From assembly GCA_014879945.1 (NCBI GenBank), contig JACSRE010000246.1, positions 1 to 50,855 on the forward strand: a stretch of 50,855 nucleotides of DNA, read 5' to 3'. Source of the DNA: Myxococcus sp. (GTDB lineage: Bacteria; Myxococcota; Myxococcia; Myxococcales; Myxococcaceae). A model generated the notes under the pieces. It did not search any database. It saw nothing but the letters and a program-made list of their open reading frames with translations, and had not been told where the DNA came from. The position numbers were made by a program, and so were the translations under genes. The first letter of the stretch is position 1; the number at the start of each line of letters is the position of its first letter. This document shows positions 45,501 to 50,855 of the stretch, one piece after another.

Positions 45501-48254
45501 GAGGTGAAGCCCGACAAGAAGTCGTACGCGCCGGGCGAGGTGGCGCACCTCGTCGTGCAGAGCCCCTACGCCACCGCGCGCGCGCTCGCCGTCGTCGAGG
45601 ACCCGACGGGCAACCGCTACCTGTGGCGAGACGTGCAGGGCTCCCGGGTGGTGATCGACGTGCCCATCACCGACCGGCACGTGCCCAACCTGCCGGTGCA
45701 CGTGGTGCTCATGCGCGGCCGCATCGGCGAGGGGAAGACCGATGACTCCCGCTACAAACCGGCGACCGCCGCCAGCACCCTCGAGCTCGAGGTCGAGCCG
45801 GTGAAGAACCAGGTGATGGTGACGGTGGCGCACCCCGAGGTCGCGCGGCCCGGCACCAGGCACGACTTCACCATCAGCCTCACCGACGAGGCGAAGCGCC
45901 CCATCGGCGGCGAGGTGACGCTGTGGCTGGTCGACGAGGCCGTGCTGTCGCTCGCCAAAGAGGCGACCCTCGACCCGCTGTCGGAGCTGATTCGCCGCAA
46001 CGCCCGGACGGTGAGCGTGCGCGACTCCCGCAACCTGGTGGTCGGCCGCGTCACCGAGCTCGAGGAGGACCCGGGCGGCGACGGCGGGGACGAAGACTCC
46101 AGGGGCAGCAAGCGGCTGGTCCGCAAGGAGTTCAAGACCGTGCCCTACTACGCGGCCACGCTGACGGTGCCGGCGAGCGGCACGCTGGTGGTGCCCATTC
46201 AGCTCTCGGACGACCTCACCAACTTCCGGGTGCGGGCGGTGGCGGTCTCGGGGGCGACGCGCTTTGGCCACAAGCAGTCCACCCTGCGCGTGCGCCTGCC
46301 GGTGCTGGTGCAGCCCCAGCTGCCGCGGCTGGTGCGGGTGAGCGACTCGTTCTGGCCTGGCGCGGTGGCGCGCGTCGTCGAGGGCCCCGATGGCCCGGCG
46401 AGCGTCGACATCTCGGTCTCGGGCGCCGTCGAGGGCAAGCGCACGCTGAGCGAGCGCGTCGAGCTCAAGTCCACGAAGGCCCAGTCGGTGCTGACGCCGG
46501 TCACCGTCAAGGCCGCGCCGATGGGCACGCCGTCGGTCGTCACCGTGCGCGTGGACGTGACGCGGCTGTCGGACAAGGCCGGCGACGCCTTCGAGGTGAA
46601 GCTGCCGTTGCTGCCCGACCGCAACGTCGAGCGCGCCGCCAGCCTGGTGACGCTGCAGCCCGGCCCCAACGTCCTCAAGCCCTTCTCGGAGCCCGCGCGG
46701 CCCGGCACCGCCACCCAGTCGTACGTCTTCACCAACCAGCCCGGCGTGCTCGAGCTCGCCTCGAGCCTCGAGTACCTCTCGGCCTACCCGCACGGGTGCC
46801 TCGAGCAGCGCATGAGCCAGGTGTACCCGGACCTGGTGCTGGGCTCGCTCCTGAAGAAGCTCGAGCTCGACACCCGCTTCACGCCCCAGGTGCAGGCCAA
46901 CACCCGCAAGCTGCTCGAGGAGCTCGCGCAGCACCAGGACGCCTCGGGCTTCCTCGGCTACTGGCCGGGGTCGCAGGGCAACGTGCAGCTGACCGCCGCG
47001 GGGGTGGAGTTCATGACGATGGCGAAGAAGGCCGGCGTCAACGTCGACGAGAAGGTGCGCACCCGCGCCGTCGACGGCCTCAAGCGCGTGCTGCGAAAGG
47101 ACTTCAACGGGCTGTGGAGCGACTACCGCTTCAACCAGCAGACCGCGGCGCTCCGGGCCCTGGCGCGCGTGGGCGACCTCGACGACAACTACGCCGCCGA
47201 GCTCTTCTACGGCCGCGCTTCGATGGACTCGACGGCGGTGGCCGACCTCACCTCGGCCATGGCCGAGCGCCCCGGCGTCTTCGCGTCGAACCTGGGCACC
47301 CTCAAGGGTGAGCTGTGGGACGAGCTGGTCTTCAAGCTCGTCAAGGGCGCCAGGGTGTTCGACCGCCTGCGCCGGGATCGCGCGAGCTGGTCTGGGCTGT
47401 ACCTGGGCAGCTCCACCAGCGCGGTGGCTGCGGTCTGGGAGGCGCTGCTCCGCGTCGACCCCTCGAACGCGCAGCACACGTTGATGCGCGACGCCCTCCT
47501 CGCGAAGGCCAGCGCGGGCGCGGGCTTCGGCTCGACCTACGACAACCGCCGGGCGATCTCGGCCTTCGCGCTGTACCTCGAGAGGGCGCAGACGTCGCAG
47601 GGCCGCACCACCGTCACCCTGAGCGGGCTGCCCGACGTGGTGCTCGACGACGCGAAGAAGGCGGGCCGGCGCGTCATCGACGCCGAGCAGGTGCCGGCGG
47701 TGACCGTCACGGGCGGCCCCGTCGGCGCGCGGCTGCAGGTGAAGTACCTGCCGCTCCAGCCCGGCGACCGGGCCGACGCGAAGAAAGAGGGCCTCATCGT
47801 CAGCCGCAGCCTCACCCGCTACCCGGCCGATGGGAGCGCCGCGGTGAACGTCGACGACAGCGCCGGCGCGACCCTCTCGGTGCCCCTGGGAGAGGTCCTC
47901 GAGGTGCACGCGCAGCTGACGACCGACGAGCCGCGCCAGCACGTGGCCTTCGTGGTGCCGTTCGCCGCGGGCCTCGAGCCGCTCAACCCCAACCTCGAGA
48001 CCTCGGGGAGCGACGCGCGCCCCTCGCAGGCCGACTCGCTGACGCCCACCGCGGTGCAGCGGCTCGACGGCGAGGTGCGCTACGCCTTCACCGAGCTGCC
48101 GCGCGGCACGCACACCTTCCACTTCCGGGTGCGGGCCTCGAGCGAGGGCAGCTTCGTGCACCCACCGCCGTTCGCCGAGCTGATGTACCGCGAAGAGGTG
48201 CGCGGCCGGGGCGTGGGCACGCGCGTCATCGTCACGGGGACTCGGCAGCAGTGA
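42513..48254 (+). CDS. Bacterial alpha-2-macroglobulin (thioester type)
   Basis: A 1913-residue alpha-2-macroglobulin of the YfhM/ECAM class, a periplasmic trap that captures attacking proteases. Signal peptide ends near STAASAQ; no lipobox is present, unlike E. coli ECAM. Features in order: N-terminal MG domains, the MG2-like SERPIYKPGEPVFLKAYVRRR (about 636-656), the A2M domain with LWLVDEAVLSLA (about 1137-1148) and NFRVRAVAVSGATRFG, and the thioester YPHGCLEQRMSQ, Cys-1429 to Gln-1432, followed by the helical thioester domain (about 1440-1690) and a C-terminal MG-like end. ATG 42513 overlaps the previous stop (ATGA); an internal ATG at 42549 would begin at the signal peptide. The stop overlaps the pbpC GTG. 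Confidence 0.95.
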   Translation: MTPTTTAHRFHAMTLRHLALSCLLLSTAASAQYTAADVGQRPLSGGVSVLPETFLRGYDPVTVYFDADQVSAKGPADDGPKFLSFAPAWPGAYTWVDQRTLQFRPAEPWPALARFAVKARGATKVLTTMMAPPSAMAPAAGSEGLRPFRVVTLTFPQALPPASLKRMLSLEIRDLPGLADSPRRKVQSFSLAALPRASQRDPSSWALTLEDDVPEGKQLVVSVSLALGTEGTTLWTGRVSTRTPFTLQSVQCGNASFPLVGGASTPRDLALGCGNRGDLPQLVFSAQVADLTLTSLRKLVHLEPSVPDLRFTPYGERVQLQGKFVPDTLYKLTIGPAPIRDDAGRALRDVKPADVYFHLGWKASFLRFTQATAIVEAKGPRMLPVQGYGEPRADVRVYRVDPLHSGLWPFPSSPVVVDEQSAPPFPGEEPATPPVPGAIDARTLQQHLRLLGSPLVSRIVDLPLGDKANTTSFGLDLKALVDPRPGTYLVGLRRLTGRPERAYVRVQISNLTVTSVEETDKAVLYVRALDTGDGVRGATVRVEGTHAETGAPVSEERTSDADGRVVLTPRTGWSTITRVWVKNGDDVLVLDPRESLPSFANNHWSSYGSWLSWLLTSSVPPPPNDTTLGFVFSERPIYKPGEPVFLKAYVRRRESGGLRVPSALGEYKLRVRGPDGTEYPVTSSSTALGALAATFKEEGVPTGDFSAELVHAPPRGAATVISTRSFKIEAYRVPTFEVQLSGGPRVRNDAPFKVKAVARYYAGGNVANQPIAWSVTQRPWVWTPKGLAGFLFASSAQFARPQSQRSPGVTSQQAELDDSGAAELTTNPQLDLDGAGRVYRFEATVTGPDDQPVTTATEVKALPPFVLGLKVPRYLEKATELKTELVAVGIDDKPLEGQEVRVRLLRRVWHSTLRETSFATGKAKYQTEQEDLQVAEKTLKSLSGPLALVFPIKDSGIYVVELFARDKLGRVQTLSADLYVGGTTPLSWQKSRDGVFEVKPDKKSYAPGEVAHLVVQSPYATARALAVVEDPTGNRYLWRDVQGSRVVIDVPITDRHVPNLPVHVVLMRGRIGEGKTDDSRYKPATAASTLELEVEPVKNQVMVTVAHPEVARPGTRHDFTISLTDEAKRPIGGEVTLWLVDEAVLSLAKEATLDPLSELIRRNARTVSVRDSRNLVVGRVTELEEDPGGDGGDEDSRGSKRLVRKEFKTVPYYAATLTVPASGTLVVPIQLSDDLTNFRVRAVAVSGATRFGHKQSTLRVRLPVLVQPQLPRLVRVSDSFWPGAVARVVEGPDGPASVDISVSGAVEGKRTLSERVELKSTKAQSVLTPVTVKAAPMGTPSVVTVRVDVTRLSDKAGDAFEVKLPLLPDRNVERAASLVTLQPGPNVLKPFSEPARPGTATQSYVFTNQPGVLELASSLEYLSAYPHGCLEQRMSQVYPDLVLGSLLKKLELDTRFTPQVQANTRKLLEELAQHQDASGFLGYWPGSQGNVQLTAAGVEFMTMAKKAGVNVDEKVRTRAVDGLKRVLRKDFNGLWSDYRFNQQTAALRALARVGDLDDNYAAELFYGRASMDSTAVADLTSAMAERPGVFASNLGTLKGELWDELVFKLVKGARVFDRLRRDRASWSGLYLGSSTSAVAAVWEALLRVDPSNAQHTLMRDALLAKASAGAGFGSTYDNRRAISAFALYLERAQTSQGRTTVTLSGLPDVVLDDAKKAGRRVIDAEQVPAVTVTGGPVGARLQVKYLPLQPGDRADAKKEGLIVSRSLTRYPADGSAAVNVDDSAGATLSVPLGEVLEVHAQLTTDEPRQHVAFVVPFAAGLEPLNPNLETSGSDARPSQADSLTPTAVQRLDGEVRYAFTELPRGTHTFHFRVRASSEGSFVHPPPFAELMYREEVRGRGVGTRVIVTGTRQQ

Positions 48255-50629
48255 GGGCCTGGCGCGCGCGGTGGCGAAGGCCGTCACGGCGCGCGGGGCT
48301 GTGGGTGGCGGCGTGCCTGGTGGCCGTCGGCGCCACCGCCTTCTGGCGCTCGCTCGATGACGCCCTGCTTGAGCAGGCGCCCTCGCAGGTGCTGCTCGAT
48401 CGCCGCGGGCGCTTCCTCGGCGAGCGGCCCGGGTCGCGCGAGGCCTATGGGTTCTGGCCGCTCCCGCCGACGCTCCCGACGAAGGTGGTGGTGACGACGC
48501 TCGAGACCGAGGACCGTGGCTACTTCGAGCACCAGGGCATCGCGTGGCGCTCGGTGCTGCGCGCGGCCTGGCAGAACGTCACCAACGGGCGCGTCATCTC
48601 GGGGGCCAGCACCATCGCGATGCAGGTGGCGCGGCTGCAGCACCCCCGGGCGCGCACCCTGGCCGCGAAGCTCCACGAGGCGGCCGAGGCCCGGCTGTTG
48701 GTTCGCCGCCACGGCCACGACGCCGTGCTGCGCCAGTACCTCACCATCGCCCCGTACGGGAACCGCACCCACGGGGTCGCGCGCGCCGCCAACCTCTACT
48801 TCGACAAGCCCATCGACGATCTCTCGTGGCTCCAGGCGGCGTACCTGGCCGCGCTGCCGCAGCAGCCCAGCCGCATGTCACCGTGGACGGAGGCCGGCCA
48901 CACGCGGGCGCTCGAACGGGCCCGCCGCATTCTCACCCAACTGCACGCGCGAGGCGTCATCGGAGACGACGAGCTGCACGTCGCCCTCACCTCGTCGCTC
49001 TCGCTGGCGCGCCACCCCACCCGGCCGCCCGAGGCGATGCACGCCCTGCTCGCCTGGAGCCGCCACCTGCCGGGCGATCGCGTCATTCACCGCACCACCC
49101 TCGATCTCGAGGTGCAGCGGGCCGCCCACCGGGCGCTGACCGACAACCTCGCGAGGCTGCGCGGCGCCGGCGCGGGCAACACCGCCGGGCTGGTGGTGGA
49201 GCTGCCCTCGGGCGACGTGCTCGCCTACGTGGGCAGCGCCGACTACTTCGACGCCGAGCACCGCGGCAGCATCGACTACCTCGCCACCAGGCGCTCCCCC
49301 GGCTCGTCGCTCAAGCCGTTCATCTACGCGATGGCCCTGGAGGACGGCACCCACACCACGGCGTCCGAGCTGCCCGACACCCCGGTCGAGTTCGCGACGG
49401 CCAACGGCGGCCGCTACGCACCCGAGAACATCACCCACACCTTCCTCGGGCCGATGCTGCTGCGGCAGGCGCTGGGCAACTCCCGCAACATCCCCGCGCT
49501 GCGCGTGCTGTCCGAGGTGGGGGTCGATCGGGTCGCGCAGCGGCTCGAGCGCGGCGGCGTCAAGCAGGTGAAGTACGACCCATCGGCGTACGGGCTGACG
49601 CTGGCCATCGGCTCGCTGCACGTCACCCCGCTCGAGCTCGCCGGGCTCTACGCCGCGCTCGCCAACAAGGGCGTCACGGTGCCGCTGCGCCACTTCAGCG
49701 AAGCGCCGCCAGCCGAGGGGACGCGCCTGTTCGGCGAAGAGGCGGCGATGTTGATCTCGCACGTGCTCGCCGACCCCGAGGCGCGCCGGCCGGCGTTCCC
49801 CGCCTCGGGCCCGCTCGACTTCGACACGGCGGTCGCGGTGAAGACAGGCACCAGCCAGGGCTACCGCGACGCCTGGGCAGCCGCGTTCTCTGATCGGTTG
49901 CTGGTGGTGACCTGGGTGGGGAACCACGACTGGCGCCGCATGAACCTGGTGTCGGGCGCCGCCGCGGCGGCCCCGGCGGCCCACGCGATCGTCGAGCAGG
50001 TCAGCCCCGAGGTTCGGCCCTGGCAGGCGCCGTTGATGAGCGCCCCGCTGCCGGCGTCGTCGATCGCGCGTGGCGTCTGCGCCCTCTCGGGCCGGCTGCC
50101 GGGCCCGAGCTGCCCGAACGTGAAGACGGAGCACTTCGTGCGCGGCACCGAGCCGAGCGCGCCCTGCCCCTTCCACGCCGAGGTGCGGCTGGACCTTCGA
50201 ACGGGGCTCCTCGCGGGGCCCGGGTGCCCGAAGGCGGTGGTGGAGACGAAGCCGATGCTGGCGCTCCCCGTGCGCTACGCGTGGTGGGCCAGGCGCCAGC
50301 GGCTCGACGTCGCGCCGACGGTCGAGTCTCCCCTATGCCCGACGACGGACCCGAGTGTGCGGGCGGTGCGCATTCGTGAGCCCGCCCCGGCCTCGCGCTA
50401 CCTCTTCGACCCCGACACGCCGCGCGCGCTCTCGACGCTGCGCCTGTCGGCCGTGGTTCAACCCGCGACCGAAGAGGTGGTGTGGCTGGTCGATGGGGTG
50501 CCGGTGGCGCGGGTCGGGTACCCACACGAGGCCCGCTGGCCGGTCGAGCCGGGCCCGCACGTGATTCGCGCGGTGCTGGCGGGAGGGCGTGAGGCCAGCG
50601 CCCCGGTGCGCATCACCGTCGACGACTGA
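48251..50629 (+). CDS. pbpC: Penicillin-binding protein 1C (bifunctional glycosyltransferase/transpeptidase)
   Basis: A 792-residue class A PBP. A single N-terminal TM (about 16-32) is followed by the GT51 glycosyltransferase (ETEDRGYFEHQGIAWRS with the catalytic Glu; GASTIAMQVARL; APYGNRTHGVARAANLYF), a transpeptidase domain with SSLK (Ser-352, Lys-355), SRN (411-413) and KTGTS (Lys-531), and a C-terminal BiPBP_C domain of about 90 residues with LFDPDTPRALSTLRLSAVV. The combination of GT51, transpeptidase and BiPBP_C defines PbpC. The GTG start overlaps the A2M stop (GTGA). PbpC next to A2M is a well-known pairing, interpreted as wall repair linked to protease trapping. Confidence 0.96.
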   Translation: MRAWRARWRRPSRRAGLWVAACLVAVGATAFWRSLDDALLEQAPSQVLLDRRGRFLGERPGSREAYGFWPLPPTLPTKVVVTTLETEDRGYFEHQGIAWRSVLRAAWQNVTNGRVISGASTIAMQVARLQHPRARTLAAKLHEAAEARLLVRRHGHDAVLRQYLTIAPYGNRTHGVARAANLYFDKPIDDLSWLQAAYLAALPQQPSRMSPWTEAGHTRALERARRILTQLHARGVIGDDELHVALTSSLSLARHPTRPPEAMHALLAWSRHLPGDRVIHRTTLDLEVQRAAHRALTDNLARLRGAGAGNTAGLVVELPSGDVLAYVGSADYFDAEHRGSIDYLATRRSPGSSLKPFIYAMALEDGTHTTASELPDTPVEFATANGGRYAPENITHTFLGPMLLRQALGNSRNIPALRVLSEVGVDRVAQRLERGGVKQVKYDPSAYGLTLAIGSLHVTPLELAGLYAALANKGVTVPLRHFSEAPPAEGTRLFGEEAAMLISHVLADPEARRPAFPASGPLDFDTAVAVKTGTSQGYRDAWAAAFSDRLLVVTWVGNHDWRRMNLVSGAAAAAPAAHAIVEQVSPEVRPWQAPLMSAPLPASSIARGVCALSGRLPGPSCPNVKTEHFVRGTEPSAPCPFHAEVRLDLRTGLLAGPGCPKAVVETKPMLALPVRYAWWARRQRLDVAPTVESPLCPTTDPSVRAVRIREPAPASRYLFDPDTPRALSTLRLSAVVQPATEEVVWLVDGVPVARVGYPHEARWPVEPGPHVIRAVLAGGREASAPVRITVDD

Positions 50630-50630
50630 G

Positions 50631-50644
50631 GGCGCCGCGGCGCC
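50631..50644. other. Perfect 14-bp palindrome after pbpC
   Basis: GGCGCCGCGGCGCC starts two bases after the pbpC stop codon. As RNA it gives a 5-bp stem with a CGCG loop. There is no T-tract, so it is at most a weak termination signal. Confidence 0.35.
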
Positions 50645-50646
50645 GA

Positions 50647-50855
50647 GGCCCGAGGTGGAGCAACTGCAGCCCGGACGGGACCGACCGGAGGTCGCCTCGA
50701 GCGACTGCGGTTGGGCCGCGAGCCTGCCGGGGCGTGTGTGAGGGGACCGGATCGACCGGAGTGCTGTGGAGCAACTGCAGTTGGCCGCGAGCCTGCTGCG
50801 GCTGCACGGAGACCGACCAGAGGGTGGCCTCGGGCGCCTGGGGCTGGCCGCGCCC
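50647..50855. repeat. Degenerate tandem repeat of about 65 bp at the right edge
   Basis: Three imperfect units begin near 50680, 50744 and 50810. Shared blocks are GACCGACCGGAG (with variants), a middle block of the form GGAGCAACTGCAGTTGG or CGAGCGACTGCGGTTGGG, and GGCCGCGAGCCTGC. A partial unit with GGTGGAGCAACTGCAG precedes them. The array runs off the window. No gene is seen in this stretch. Confidence 0.6.

Noticed and set aside
44484-48287. A 1267-codon open frame opposite the alpha-2-macroglobulin gene
   Set aside because: Its residues are mostly Arg, His, Val, Leu and Gly, as expected from the complement of a GC-rich gene, and the plus strand has unmistakable A2M motifs.
50631-50644. 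Intrinsic terminator after pbpC
   Set aside because: The palindrome is perfect but short-stemmed and no T-run follows; recorded only as a palindrome.

Overview
The window reads as part of a chromosome from a Myxococcota (delta-proteobacterial) organism. It is strongly GC-rich, it carries an MglB/MglA polarity module whose two proteins look like those of Myxococcus xanthus in length and key residues, and it has a run of gliding-machinery (Glt/Nfs-type) envelope genes, many lipoproteins and many GTG/TTG starts with 4-bp stop/start overlaps. I see no tRNA, rRNA, CRISPR array, phage or insertion sequence. No stretch above 300 bases lacks a gene.

Layout. 1-98: tandem repeats at the left edge. 99-1307: a divergent pair, an XRE/MmyB-type regulator and a small membrane protein, with two interrupted palindromes between them. 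1429-2883: a secreted cytochrome c / copper type II monooxygenase-like protein. 2930-6150: dnaX-ybaB-recR; dnaX changes frame in its linker at a C-run directly behind a perfect Shine-Dalgarno-like GGAGGT, spaced as in the prfB +1 frameshift site. 6280-17384: mglB-mglA, a secreted protein overlapping mglA by 4 bp, then gltC-like, gltD, gltE, gltF-like and gltG, nearly all translationally coupled. 17460-20504: a cyclic-nucleotide-binding protein, a secreted coiled-coil protein, and an outer-membrane beta-barrel plus a short OPX lipoprotein resembling the EpsX/EpsY (WzpX/WzaX) polysaccharide export pair. Together this looks like one locus for polarity control, the periplasmic/outer-membrane gliding (or Nfs-like) conduit and surface polysaccharide export. 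The AglRQS/TolQR-like motor and GltJ/GltI are not in the window.

25423-20501 (minus): a peptidoglycan-recycling operon, ldcA - serine hydrolase - mpl - TlpA-like lipoprotein - suhB-like phosphatase. 25499-29982 (plus): a two-TM membrane protein, a creatininase-family hydrolase, a beta-barrel protein with a highly structured upstream region, and a LysR regulator (with a perfect T-N11-A operator) followed by a GNAT acetyltransferase. 36630-29986 (minus): FIST sensor protein, secreted protein, TatT lipoprotein and a TRAP transporter (DctP, DctQ, DctM); the DctM subunit has an unusual C-terminal tail with four copies of EKSLQELM.

37264-50629 (plus): a tightly coupled three-gene operon. A 1750-residue secreted protein made of about 14 cysteine-pair beta-sandwich-like repeats, which I do not recognise, overlaps by 4 bp a 1913-residue thioester alpha-2-macroglobulin, which overlaps by 4 bp penicillin-binding protein 1C. 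A2M-PbpC pairs are known as a periplasmic protease trap coupled to wall repair; the giant first gene would be a new partner. This operon and the dnaX frame change are the best candidates for something undescribed. 50630-50855 holds degenerate tandem repeats.
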